Shown: positions 1-8,136 of the stretch, one piece after another
Layout: each line of letters begins with the position of its first letter
How positions within the stretch are numbered: position 1 is the first letter of the stretch
Source of the DNA: Gammaproteobacteria bacterium
GTDB lineage: Bacteria > Pseudomonadota > Gammaproteobacteria > Burkholderiales > Rhodocyclaceae
Assembly: GCA_018828385.1 (NCBI GenBank)
Contig: JAHJVE010000008.1
Coordinates: 469,075-533,074, forward strand
Length of the DNA stretch: 64,000 bases
Direction of reading: 5' to 3'
Position numbers and translations under genes: made by a program
Notes under the pieces: generated by a model
The model's input: the letters and a program-made list of their open reading frames with translations, nothing else
Databases searched by the model: none
What the model was told of the DNA's origin: nothing

Positions 1-428
1 CCCAGGTCAAGGTCTTGAAGCGCAGCCAGGACGAGGCGATGGACAAGGGCCTCAAGCTGCTCGACCGCGTCGGCCTCAAGGCACAGGCCGACAAGTTCCC
101 CGGCCAGTTGTCCGGCGGCCAGCAGCAGCGCGTGGCGATTGCCCGGGCGCTGGCCATGGACCCGATCTGCATGCTGTTCGACGAGCCGACCTCGGCGCTC
201 GACCCGGAAATGGTCAACGAAGTGCTCGACGTGATGACCGAACTGGCCCAGGAAGGCATGACCATGATGTGCGTGACGCATGAAATGGGCTTCGCCAAGC
301 GCGTCGCCAACCGGGTGATTTTCATGGATCAGGGCGCCATCGTCGAGGACGACAGCAAGGACGCCTTCTTCTCCAATCCGCGTTCTGAACGGGCGCAGCA
401 GTTCCTCGCCAAGATCCTGCATCATTGA
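1..428 (+). CDS. gltL: Glutamate/aspartate-type amino-acid ABC transporter ATP-binding protein (3' part only)
   Basis: This is the C-terminal ~141 residues of a polar amino-acid ABC transporter ATPase; the reading frame is open through the left edge, so the start and Walker A lie outside the window. Visible are the ABC signature (QLSGGQQQR), Walker B ([12 protein letters not shown]) and the H-loop (CVTHEMGF). The wording and the end (FLAKILHH) resemble the GltL/GlnQ subfamily, which powers periplasmic-binding-protein-dependent uptake of glutamate/aspartate at the inner membrane. The permease genes would be expected to the left. The dicarboxylate sensor pair follows after about 80 bp and may form a separate unit. 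The family call is secure; the exact substrate is inferred. Confidence 0.9.
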   Translation, partial: QVKVLKRSQDEAMDKGLKLLDRVGLKAQADKFPGQLSGGQQQRVAIARALAMDPICMLFDEPTSALDPEMVNEVLDVMTELAQEGMTMMCVTHEMGFAKRVANRVIFMDQGAIVEDDSKDAFFSNPRSERAQQFLAKILHH

Positions 429-510
429 TTGACCGGCTGGCGGTTGCGCCGCGGTCGACTGCGGCGCCAGGCGGGCAACTTACAATGACGTACTCAACCC
501 TTTTCTGACC

Positions 511-2436
511 ATGCCCGACGCCCACCAGCCCATCCCGATCGCCCTGACCAAGCCGCACCGCGTGCTCGGGGTGGCGGCTGTGATGGTCCTGATCCTGGCG
601 ACGGCCTTCATCGCTTACCGGGTTTCCGAGCGGCTGGGTTTTAGCCAGATGCGTGAGGCGGCCAGCCACCAGCTCGACATTCTGGCCGCCGCCATCGACA
701 GCGAAGTGACGCGGCACGCCTCGATTCCCAGCGCCGTCGAACTCAATCCGGATGTGCTCGCTCTGCTGCGCGCCCCGGCCGAGCGCCAGGACGTGCTGCA
801 GCCGCCGGCCAACCGTTTCCTGCAAAAGCTCAACGATCACCTCGGCGGGCCGGCCATTTTCGTGCTCGACACCAGCGGCCGGGTGGTCGCTTCGAGCGAC
901 TGGATCTTCTCCGACAACCTGCTCGGCGCCGATCTCTCCTATATGCCGCTGTTTCGCGGCGCCGTCGCCGGCACGCCGGGCCGGCACTACGCCGTCGACA
1001 ACGTGCGCCAGGAGCCGGGCTATTTCTTTGCGCTGCCCATCCGCGACGAACTGCAGGACTGGAAAGTGATCGGCGTCGCCGTCGTCAAATCCAGCCTGCA
1101 CGAACTCGAGCGGCGCTGGCTTGGCCAGGAGGCGCCGGCCCTCATCGTCGACGCCAACGGCATCGTGCTCCTCGCCTCGCCGCCCGAATGGCGCTACGCC
1201 ACGCTGCAGCCGCAAAGCCCGGAAGTGCTGGCGCGCATCAGCCGGGAGCAGTTCGCCGGCCAGCCGCTCGGCGTCACCTCGCTCGACATCGCCATCGACG
1301 CCGCGCAGGAAGGCACGGTCGTCCGCCTGTCGCGGCAAATGACGACCGACCCCGGCCCGCTGCAGGGCGCCAAGTCCTACCTCGCCCTGAGCCGCCACCT
1401 GCCCGGCACGGCCTGGCGCATCGTCGTCTTTTCCCACCTGCGCCCGGTTTTTGTCCAGGCCTCGACGCATGCCGCGCTGGCCGCCGCGGCCATCGGCTGT
1501 TTCCTGCTCTGGCTGGCCTTCCTGAGTCAGCGCCGGCGTCTCGCCCGCGGTCGCGAGGAAGCCCGCGCCATGCTCGAACAGGCCAACCAGGAACTGGAAC
1601 GCAAGGTCGAGGCACGCACCGCCGACCTCTCCGAAGCCGTCACCGGCCTGCAGCGCGAAGTCGCCGAACGCCAGCGCGCCGAGCAGACCCTGCGCGCCGC
1701 CCAGGACGAACTGGTCCAGGCCGCCAAGCTTGCCGTGCTCGGCCAGATGGCGACCGGCATCACCCACGAACTGTCGCAACCGCTCGGCGCCATCCGCACG
1801 CTGTCGGCCAACGCCGTCGAATTCATGCATCGCGGCGACCTCGCCACGGCCGAGAAGAATCTCGGCATCGTCGGCCAGCTGGCCGATCAGGCCGGCAGCA
1901 TCATCACCCCGCTCAAGACCTTTGCCCGCAAGTCGCCGGCCGTCTCGGTGGCGGTCGATGTGGCGCAGGCGGTCGATGCCGCGCTGTTCCTGTTCGACGC
2001 CCGGCTGAAAAAGCTCAATGTCACGGTCAACCGGAATTTTGGGCCAAAATCAAAAGTCGCCTGGTGCGACCAGAACCGCCTGCAACAGGTGCTGGTCAAT
2101 CTGATCGGCAATGCCATCGACGCCATGGCCGACGAGCCGGAACGCCGCCTGTGCTTCAGCGCCGACCGCGCCAGTTCCGGCCAGCTTGCCCTCGCCGTCA
2201 GCGACAGCGGCTTCGGCTTCACCGAAGAAGCGCTCGAACACCTCTTCGAACCCTTCTTCACCACCAAGCAGCCGGGCGAAGGCCTCGGCCTTGGCCTGAC
2301 CATTTCGCGTGACATCCTGCGCGATTTCGGCGGCGATCTGCTGGCCGGCCCGGCGCCCGGCGGCGGCGCCCGTTTCGTCATCCTGCTGCCGGCCGTCCCG
2401 CCGGCTGCCTCATCGCCTGAAAAGGGGCAACCATGA
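511..2436 (+). CDS. dctB: DctB-type C4-dicarboxylate sensor histidine kinase
   Basis: 641-residue membrane histidine kinase. A first transmembrane segment lies at about residues 18-38, followed by a ~280-residue periplasmic double-PAS-like sensor region, a second transmembrane segment at ~317-338, a coiled coil, and a DHp domain with the phospho-acceptor His419 in GITHELSQPLGAIR. The ATPase domain shows an N box (NLIGNAIDAM) and glycine-rich boxes (GFGFTEE, GEGLGLGLT). This is the usual DctB architecture, sensing fumarate/succinate/malate. The stop overlaps the start of dctD by 4 bp. Residues ~504-515 (TVNRNFGPKSK) are encoded by a copy of the short dispersed repeat at 2022-2055, between the DHp and ATPase domains, where length variation is probably tolerated. 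Confidence 0.88.
   Translation: MPDAHQPIPIALTKPHRVLGVAAVMVLILATAFIAYRVSERLGFSQMREAASHQLDILAAAIDSEVTRHASIPSAVELNPDVLALLRAPAERQDVLQPPANRFLQKLNDHLGGPAIFVLDTSGRVVASSDWIFSDNLLGADLSYMPLFRGAVAGTPGRHYAVDNVRQEPGYFFALPIRDELQDWKVIGVAVVKSSLHELERRWLGQEAPALIVDANGIVLLASPPEWRYATLQPQSPEVLARISREQFAGQPLGVTSLDIAIDAAQEGTVVRLSRQMTTDPGPLQGAKSYLALSRHLPGTAWRIVVFSHLRPVFVQASTHAALAAAAIGCFLLWLAFLSQRRRLARGREEARAMLEQANQELERKVEARTADLSEAVTGLQREVAERQRAEQTLRAAQDELVQAAKLAVLGQMATGITHELSQPLGAIRTLSANAVEFMHRGDLATAEKNLGIVGQLADQAGSIITPLKTFARKSPAVSVAVDVAQAVDAALFLFDARLKKLNVTVNRNFGPKSKVAWCDQNRLQQVLVNLIGNAIDAMADEPERRLCFSADRASSGQLALAVSDSGFGFTEEALEHLFEPFFTTKQPGEGLGLGLTISRDILRDFGGDLLAGPAPGGGARFVILLPAVPPAASSPEKGQP
2022..2055 (-). repeat. Short dispersed repeat, copy inside dctB
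   Basis: The stretch reads CACGGTCAACCGG, then AATTTTG, then GGCCAAAATCAAAA. It matches the intergenic repeat (for example at 44190-44231) in reverse orientation and is translated in frame as TVNRNFGPKSK. It is the only copy seen in this gene. Confidence 0.6.
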
Positions 2437-3752
2437 AGCCCGAACTCTCCGTCCTGCTCGTCGAAGACGACGCCAATGTCCGCCTCGGTTGCGAGCAGGC
2501 CATGCAACTGGCCGGCATCAAGGTCGATGCCGTCGGCTCGGCCGAAGAGGCGCAGCGCCGCCTGCGCGCCGGCTACCCCGGCATCGTCATCACCGACATG
2601 CGCCTGCCCGGCATCGACGGCATGGCACTGCTGCGCTGGGTCGTCGAACTCGACGCCGACCTGCCGGTCATCATCATCACCGGCCACGGCGACGTCACCC
2701 TGGCCGTCGAAGCCATGCGCAGCGGTGCCTACGACTTTATGCAGAAGCCGTTCTCGACCAGTGATCTGGTCGACGTCGTCCGTCGGGCGCTGGAAAAGCG
2801 CGAACTCGTCCTCGAAGTCGACGCCCTGCGCCGCCGGCTCGACCATCGTGACAACCTCGAATCCCGCCTGATCGGCCGCTCGCCGCAAATGGCCAAGGTC
2901 CGCCAGTTGATCCTCGATGTGGCGAATGCTGCGGTCGACGTGCTGATCTTCGGCGAAACCGGCACCGGCAAGGAAATGGTCGCCCGCTGCCTGCACGACC
3001 TCAGTCATCCCGGCCAGCAGAACTACGTCGCGCTCAATTGCGGTGGCATGTCCGACAACCTGCTCGACAGCGAACTCTTCGGCCACGAGCCCGGCGCCTT
3101 CACCGGTGCCCAGAAGCGCCGCATCGGCAAGATCGAGTACGCCAGCGGCGGCACGCTCTTCCTCGACGAAGTCGAATCGATGCCGATGAACATGCAGATC
3201 AAACTGCTGCGGGTATTGCAGGAAAGGGTCATCGAACGGCTCGGCTCCAACCAGCAGATTCCCGTTTCCTGCCGCGTCATCGCCGCCAGCAAGGAAGACC
3301 TCAAGCTGCTCTCCGACCACGGCAAATTCCGCGCCGACCTCTACTACCGCCTCAACGTCGTGCGCATAGAACTCCCCCCGCTGCGCGAACGGCGCGAAGA
3401 CATCCCGGCCCTCTACGACGAATTCCTGCTTCACGCCGCCAAACGCTACAACCGTCCGCCACCGCCGCTCACCTCCGAATACCTGCGCCGCCTCATGGCG
3501 CAAGACTGGCCGGGCAACATCCGCGAACTGCGCAACGCCGCCGACTGCCACGCCCTCGGCATCGGCCGCGACGCCATGGCCTCCGCCAGCGGCGCCGCCC
3601 AATCGCTGACCGAAGCCGTCGAAAACTACGAACGCGGCCTCGTCGCCGACGAATTCACCCGCCAGGAAGGCAACATCGCCCGCACCAGCGAAGCCCTCAA
3701 AATCGCCCGGACGACGCTGCACGACAAGCTGAAGAAATACGGGTTGATCTGA
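2433..3752 (+). CDS. dctD: DctD-type sigma54-dependent response regulator
   Basis: 439-residue NtrC-family regulator. The receiver domain occupies residues ~1-120 with phospho-acceptor Asp55 (IVITDMRLPG). The AAA+ domain has Walker A GETGTGK at 174-180 and the sigma54-contact loop GAFTGA at 221-226. A C-terminal Fis-type helix-turn-helix ends the protein (ARTSEALKIARTTLHDKL). It is translationally coupled to dctB (ATGA overlap). DctD homologues activate sigma54 promoters of C4-dicarboxylate transporter genes; a candidate target here is the aspA/symporter block at 11.5-14.4 kb, which has a possible -24/-12 element at 14384-14398. Confidence 0.9.
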   Translation: MKPELSVLLVEDDANVRLGCEQAMQLAGIKVDAVGSAEEAQRRLRAGYPGIVITDMRLPGIDGMALLRWVVELDADLPVIIITGHGDVTLAVEAMRSGAYDFMQKPFSTSDLVDVVRRALEKRELVLEVDALRRRLDHRDNLESRLIGRSPQMAKVRQLILDVANAAVDVLIFGETGTGKEMVARCLHDLSHPGQQNYVALNCGGMSDNLLDSELFGHEPGAFTGAQKRRIGKIEYASGGTLFLDEVESMPMNMQIKLLRVLQERVIERLGSNQQIPVSCRVIAASKEDLKLLSDHGKFRADLYYRLNVVRIELPPLRERREDIPALYDEFLLHAAKRYNRPPPPLTSEYLRRLMAQDWPGNIRELRNAADCHALGIGRDAMASASGAAQSLTEAVENYERGLVADEFTRQEGNIARTSEALKIARTTLHDKLKKYGLI

Positions 3753-3786
3753 GCGGCGAATGCCGCCGAAACGGACCGGTCGCAAG

Positions 3787-3846
3787 ATTTCAATTTTGGC
3801 CGTTTTTTACGTTTCACGTAGTAAACCCGGTTGACCGTGGCATCCC
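3787..3846 (+). repeat. Short dispersed repeat interrupted by an 18-bp insert
   Basis: The copy begins TTTCAATTTTGGCCGTTTTTT and ends CCGGTTGACCGTGGCAT, as in other copies. The two halves are separated by about 18 extra bases carrying the small palindrome TACGT-TTC-ACGTA. It lies between the convergent dctD and FlxA-like genes. Confidence 0.7.
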
Positions 3847-3853
3847 CGTTTGC

Positions 3854-4180
3854 CTAAACAAACTCATCCACATTCACCCCAAGCGTGCCGTTTTCCGCCT
3901 TGGCCGCCGGCTGAGCAGCCGTTGTGCTGCTCGCCTGAGCGGCCTGTTTTTCCTGAGCTCTGAGCTGCGCAATCTGCGCCTGTATTTGAGCGATTTGCGC
4001 CTGCAACAGCTTGATCTTTTCCGCGCTGTCGCCGGACGTATCCTTCTGGGCAGTCTTCAACTGCTTCTGCAAAGCCTGCAGCTGCTTTTCAAGCGCCGCA
4101 ATCTGCGCGCTGTTTCCGCTCCCCGAGCTGGTGGAAGCTGAGATGCCGGTTGTATTCGAAACACTAGCAATCGATGTCAT
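3854..4180 (-). CDS. Small coiled-coil protein, FlxA-like
   Basis: 108-residue protein with a Ser/Thr-rich N-terminus (MTSIASVSNTTGISAST), a central heptad-rich stretch at ~26-80 (IAALEKQLQALQKQL and repeats of QAQIAQ) and a disordered Ala/Gln tail ending in VDEFV. No signal peptide or transmembrane segment is seen. The pattern resembles the FlxA family of short coiled-coil proteins, some of which are under flagellar control, but the resemblance rests on composition. Its function is unknown. It is convergent with dctD and stands alone. Confidence 0.6.
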   Translation of the reverse strand: MTSIASVSNTTGISASTSSGSGNSAQIAALEKQLQALQKQLKTAQKDTSGDSAEKIKLLQAQIAQIQAQIAQLRAQEKQAAQASSTTAAQPAAKAENGTLGVNVDEFV

Positions 4181-4375
4181 TTCAAGGCCTCATGCCGTTT
4201 GGTTTGGTAAACCAGTTATCGGCTTGAAGCAGTGCGATGCGTAGGGCGCAGAGGGTAAAACCAGGTAAAGATCGGAAGTGCCTTTGGCCTCCTCTTTCGT
4301 TGAAGCCTCACATCGCATTCGGTGCGGGAAGGGAAAGTGGTGCGAAGTCAGACCCGATAAACGAGCGCAATCCCA

Positions 4376-4416
4376 TTTCAATTTTGGCCCTTTTTTCCGG
4401 TTGACCGTGGCATTCT
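4376..4416 (+). repeat. Short dispersed repeat, intergenic copy
   Basis: TTTCAATTTTGGCCC, T-run, then CCGGTTGACCGTGGCATTC, close to the majority form of the repeat. It lies in the 308-bp gap between the FlxA-like gene and the antitoxin. The rest of that gap holds only the antitoxin promoter; nothing else is recognised. Confidence 0.8.
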
Positions 4417-4431
4417 GGATTGATCACAATG

Positions 4432-4460
4432 TTGTTCAAGGACCGTAAAAAGACTATATT
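4432..4460 (+). promoter_or_regulatory. Sigma70-type promoter of the toxin-antitoxin pair
   Basis: TTGTTC (4432-4437) and TATATT (4455-4460) are separated by 17 bp. They lie about 29 bp upstream of the ATG at 4489, which supports that start over the earlier in-frame TTG at 4420 and ATG at 4429. Confidence 0.55.
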
Positions 4461-4488
4461 AAGTCCTCTGTCACCCAAGGTAAAACCC

Positions 4489-4764
4489 ATGCGCTACTCA
4501 TCTCAAGTCAAGCCGATCAGCTACCTCAAGGCCAACGCCGCCGAGGTCCTGGCGCATTTGTCCGAACAGCGCGAGCCTTTGGTCATCACCCAAAACGGCG
4601 AAGCCAAGGCCGTGCTGCAGGATGTCGCCTCTTACGAAGAAACCCAGGAAACGCTTGCCCTGCTCAAGATTCTGGCGCTCGGCAATCAAGACGTCGAAGC
4701 CGGCCGGTTAAAGCCGGTCGCTGACGTGGTGGCCCGCCTGCGCAACAAGCGGGCAACTGCCTGA
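4489..4764 (+). CDS. Phd/YefM-type antitoxin
   Basis: 91-residue protein. Residues ~8-50 match the Phd/YefM DNA-binding fold (ISYLKANAAEVLAHLSEQREPLVITQNGEAKAVLQDV), and the C-terminal ~40 residues would be the toxin-neutralising tail. Such antitoxins bind their own promoter and the partner toxin. The ATG at 4489 was chosen because it follows the promoter at 4432-4460 and begins at the conserved fold. The stop overlaps the toxin start by one base, as is typical of a coupled pair. Confidence 0.85.
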   Translation: MRYSSQVKPISYLKANAAEVLAHLSEQREPLVITQNGEAKAVLQDVASYEETQETLALLKILALGNQDVEAGRLKPVADVVARLRNKRATA

Positions 4765-5105
4765 TGCCCGGCAAGCCGCAACGCTACGAGGTTCTGCTGA
4801 CTCGGGCGGCGGAACTGGACCTCGAGTCCATCCATGACTACATCGCCGAGTTCGACTGTCTGGCCAACGCCAACCACGTTCTCGACGAGTTGATGGAAGT
4901 CGTCGAAAGCCTGGCCCATTTCCCCGAGCGCGGCAGCTATCCCAAGGAGTTGGCGGCACTAGGCATCACGGAATACCGCCAGACCGCCTTCAAGCCGTAC
5001 CGGGTTATCTACCGCGTGGTCGGCGGACAGGTCGTCATCTACCTGATCATCGATGGCCGTCGCGACATGCAGTCAGCGCTGGCCCGCAGGTTTTTTGGGG
5101 CTTGA
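4764..5105 (+). CDS. RelE/ParE-family toxin
   Basis: 113-residue protein with the RelE/ParE fold pattern: N-terminal RYEVLLTRAAELDLESIHDYIAE, central FPERGSYPKEL, and the C-terminal strands YRVIYRVVGGQVVIYLIIDGRRDMQS. Family members either cut mRNA at the ribosome or inhibit gyrase; the sequence alone does not decide which. The gene is fused by a one-base overlap to the Phd-type antitoxin. It appears intact. Confidence 0.85.
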   Translation: MPGKPQRYEVLLTRAAELDLESIHDYIAEFDCLANANHVLDELMEVVESLAHFPERGSYPKELAALGITEYRQTAFKPYRVIYRVVGGQVVIYLIIDGRRDMQSALARRFFGA

Positions 5106-5172
5106 CTGGTACTGTCCGGCCTCAGAAACAAATGTAAGCGTGGTCTGAACCCATTTCTATTAGGCATACACA

Positions 5173-5871
5173 GTGACGCACGATTCGATAGAGCAACTGA
5201 TTGACTTGCTCAACAAAGGAGAGTTGAGCGATCGCGTATTCGTGGCGGCCTTAACTGAAGTCGTCCACTTTGCGAAAGTTTGGATGGAAGAGCCAAAAGG
5301 TGGGATTGCTGGCGAGGGATCTTATGAGTTCTTTTTTATCACCAACGGATCACCGTTGTATGTCGCAGCCGTTCTGGACATGGTCAATGATCTACACGTA
5401 TTTGTAAAAAACGATCACCGAGGTAAAGGGTACCTTACCAAAGCAATGCACGAAGGGGTTCTTCCTTGGTTGTACCAATCGGGAAGAAAAAAACAACGAG
5501 TTACATTCGAGGAAAGCAAGGTACTTGATTACTGCGTAAGAAATTGGGGCTTTTCCAAAACCGGAGACTTTGAAGCAAAAAAAGACCTCTCGATATATTC
5601 CAAGGTGCCGAAAATTACTTTAAACCATCAAGGATTATCTTGGGATGCTGTTGGGGAAATCCGGAGAAAAATGGATCGAGCAAAGCTCTATCTGCAAATG
5701 GTGCGTGAGCAGGTGCAAATGGCATACGGAGATTGTAACGAGTTATATATCGAAACAATTCAACAAGATATTGAATATATCCCGGGTGAAGTAGAGGAAC
5801 TTATTGAAAAAAGTAATAGGGCTCAGCCCCCTATCCCGCTGTTGATCGATCAAGTGCGGAGCCTGAAATAA
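5173..5871 (+). CDS. Unrecognised protein with GNAT-like motif A
   Basis: 232 residues from a GTG start without a clear ribosome-binding site. Residues ~77-100 (LHVFVKNDHRGKGYLTKAMHEGVLPWL) resemble GNAT motif A, where the R-G-K-G turn binds acetyl-CoA pyrophosphate. The remainder is not recognised; the C-terminal third is charged and helical. Base composition is clearly more AT-rich than the neighbours (runs such as GAAAAAAATAAT-like codons), suggesting acquisition by transfer. The stop overlaps the RhuM start by one base, so the two are likely co-translated. A true acetyltransferase activity is only a possibility. Confidence 0.5.
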   Translation: MTHDSIEQLIDLLNKGELSDRVFVAALTEVVHFAKVWMEEPKGGIAGEGSYEFFFITNGSPLYVAAVLDMVNDLHVFVKNDHRGKGYLTKAMHEGVLPWLYQSGRKKQRVTFEESKVLDYCVRNWGFSKTGDFEAKKDLSIYSKVPKITLNHQGLSWDAVGEIRRKMDRAKLYLQMVREQVQMAYGDCNELYIETIQQDIEYIPGEVEELIEKSNRAQPPIPLLIDQVRSLK

Positions 5872-6854
5872 TGAGCGAATTTCTCATCTACCGGAGCGAA
5901 GACGGCAAGACCCGGCTTTCCGTGGTGCTGGAAAACGAGAACCTCTGGCTGAGCCAGAAGCAGCTGACTGACCTCTTCGGCAAGGCCAAGGGTACGATCA
6001 GCGAGCACATCAAGCACATCTTTGAAGATGACGAACTGGTGGAAGATTCAGTTGTTCGGTTTTTCCGAACAACTGCCGCCGACGGCAAGAGCTACGAGGT
6101 TGCGCACTACAACCTCGACATGGTGCTGGCCGTCGGCTACCGCGTGCGCAGTCAGGCCGGGGTACGCTTTCGCCAATGGGCCAGTGCCCGGCTCAAGGAA
6201 TTCATCATCAAGGGTTTCGCGCTCGACGACGAGCGCCTGAAGAACCCCGGCAAGGGCCGCGATTACTTCGACGAACTGACCCGCCGACTGCAAGATATTC
6301 GCACCAGCGAGCGGCGCTTCTACCAGAAGATCACTGATATTTACGCGACGAGCGTCGATTACGACCCGGCTGCCTCACTGACCCAGGACTTTTTTGCGAC
6401 GGTGCAGAACAAGGTGCATTACGCCATTCATGGGCATACGGCGGCGGAGCTGATCGTCAAGCGCGCCGACAGCAGTTTGCCCAACATGGGCTTGAACACT
6501 TGGGATGGTGCGCGCATCCGCAAGAGCGATGCGAGCGTGGCAAAAAACTATCTGACGGAAGACGAGTTGCGTGCCCTGAATAACTTGGCGGAACAGTATC
6601 TGGTCTTTGCCGAGGGGCAGGCTGCACGCCGTGTCGCCATGACGATGCGGGACTGGATCACCAAGCTGGAAGGTTTCCTGACCTTGAACGACCGCGAAAT
6701 CCTTCAGGATGCAGGGTCAGTCTCGGCACAGTTGGCAAAGACGCATGCCGAAGACGAGTTCTCGAAGTTTCGCGTTCTGGACGATGCGCGCTTTGAGTCT
6801 GATTTTGACAAGATGGTGAACGCGCTCCCCTCGGCCAAGGGAAAGAAGAGCTGA
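5871..6854 (+). CDS. RhuM family protein
   Basis: 327-residue protein matching the RhuM family. Features seen are the N-terminal DNA-binding-like segment (NLWLSQKQLTDLFGKAKGTISEHIKHIF), the family motif VVRFFRTTAADGKSYEVAHYNLDMVLAVGYRVRS, and RFRQWASARLKEFIIKGFALDDERL. RhuM was named from a Salmonella pathogenicity island, and its biochemical role is unknown; members are common in mobile and defence regions. It overlaps the preceding gene by one base and has higher GC than that partner, so the pair may be a recent association. Confidence 0.85.
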   Translation: MSEFLIYRSEDGKTRLSVVLENENLWLSQKQLTDLFGKAKGTISEHIKHIFEDDELVEDSVVRFFRTTAADGKSYEVAHYNLDMVLAVGYRVRSQAGVRFRQWASARLKEFIIKGFALDDERLKNPGKGRDYFDELTRRLQDIRTSERRFYQKITDIYATSVDYDPAASLTQDFFATVQNKVHYAIHGHTAAELIVKRADSSLPNMGLNTWDGARIRKSDASVAKNYLTEDELRALNNLAEQYLVFAEGQAARRVAMTMRDWITKLEGFLTLNDREILQDAGSVSAQLAKTHAEDEFSKFRVLDDARFESDFDKMVNALPSAKGKKS

Positions 6855-6888
6855 AGAGGCGAGATTGAATTTGTCGACGGCGACCGGA

Positions 6889-6930
6889 TTTCGATTTTGG
6901 CCATTTTTTCGGGTTGACCGTGGGATTCTC
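6889..6930 (+). repeat. Short dispersed repeat, intergenic copy
   Basis: TTTCGATTTTGGCCATTTTTT followed by CGGGTTGACCGTGGGATTC, starting about 35 bp after the RhuM stop. It is close to the majority form. Confidence 0.8.
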
Positions 6931-7017
6931 TGTTCGGGTGCTTGATAGGCCTTTGGGCGATCTGGTGAGTGCTTTTGGTTTGCGCCCGGCGTCATCGCCG
7001 ACCGCCGAGGCATTGCC

Positions 7018-8013
7018 TCAACCTTCGGCGCCGCACACCGAATTGCGGCCGGCTGCTTTGGCCTGGTAGAGGGCGCGATCGGCTGCGATGAACAGCTGGT
7101 CGAAATTCCATGCGGCGTCCGTAGCCTGAGCATCCTTCGCCGGCAGGCTGGCGACGCCGATACTGGCGGTACAGGTGGCGGTGATGTCTTCGGCAACGTC
7201 GATCCGCAGATTGGCGATGGCCTCGCGTAGCCACTCGGCGACGCGCTTGCCTTCTTCGTAGGGAGTGGCCGGCATGAGAATGGCGAATTCCTCTCCGCCA
7301 ATGCGTGCCACGACGTCCGTGCCTTGGCGGAAGCGGCTGCGGCAAAGGTCGGCAATGGCGATCAGGACGCGGTCGCCGACGGGGTGTCCCCACTGGTCGT
7401 TGACGTTCTTGAAATGGTCGATGTCGAGGATCAGGAGGGAGAGCGGTTGGGCGAAGCGCGGGCCGCGCCGGCATTCCTTTTCGCCGGTCTCGATGAGCAG
7501 GCGGCGATTGGCCAGGCCGGTCAGGGCGTCGGTGGTGGCGAGCACTTGCAGGGCCGCATTCATGCGATCCAGTTCGGCGTTCTGCCGGGCGAGTTGTTGG
7601 TTGGCGGCGGCGAGTTCTTCTTCGCGGCGCTTGCGGTCATCGATGTTGAAGGTGACGCCGATGAAGCGTGTGCCGAGCCGTCCGCCGACGTCCATGATCT
7701 TGCCGTAGTTGGCATGCCAGACCCAATCGCCGTTGTGGGTGCGCAGGCGAAATTCGCAGCGGTACTGCCGGGTTTCTCCGGCCAGGTGGGCGGCAATCGC
7801 CTGTTTGACCAGCGGCTGGTCATCCGGGTGGACCAGGGCAAAGAGGTCGTCGATGTAGGCCAGGGATTCCTGCTTGTCGTACCCCAGATCGGAAAAAATC
7901 CGGGTGACTCGGTGTGTCACCTCGCCGGTCGTCAGGTTGTTTTCCCAAAGGTCCAACCCGCCGGCTTCTAGCGCCAGGTGCAAACGTTCGCGATAGAGGT
8001 CTTCGTCAGTCAC
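7018..8013 (-). CDS. PAS-GGDEF diguanylate cyclase
   Basis: 331 residues from GTG. A PAS domain of the PAS_3 type occupies ~10-130 (YRCEFRLRTHNGDWVWHANYGKIMDVGGRLGTRFIGVTFNIDDRKRREEE), followed by a short coiled coil and a GGDEF domain at ~165-330 with the active-site motif RIGGEEF. The segment before it reads RQGTDVVARIGGEEF, so the Arg of the RxxD product-inhibition site is shifted by one and the I-site is probably not canonical. There is no EAL domain and no transmembrane segment. It would make cyclic di-GMP in response to a cytoplasmic signal. It is followed on the same strand only by the RhuM intergenic region. Confidence 0.88.
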   Translation of the reverse strand: MTDEDLYRERLHLALEAGGLDLWENNLTTGEVTHRVTRIFSDLGYDKQESLAYIDDLFALVHPDDQPLVKQAIAAHLAGETRQYRCEFRLRTHNGDWVWHANYGKIMDVGGRLGTRFIGVTFNIDDRKRREEELAAANQQLARQNAELDRMNAALQVLATTDALTGLANRRLLIETGEKECRRGPRFAQPLSLLILDIDHFKNVNDQWGHPVGDRVLIAIADLCRSRFRQGTDVVARIGGEEFAILMPATPYEEGKRVAEWLREAIANLRIDVAEDITATCTASIGVASLPAKDAQATDAAWNFDQLFIAADRALYQAKAAGRNSVCGAEG

Positions 8014-8136
8014 GTGTCTGTCGCCAGTCTGAATAACCGATTATTCGTAGATGGCGCAGTATAGCCGAGCGGGAGTGGAGATCTCCAACGTGGCCGGTAC
8101 GCCCGGGACGGGGCTAACCGTCCCGGGGTTTGGTGC

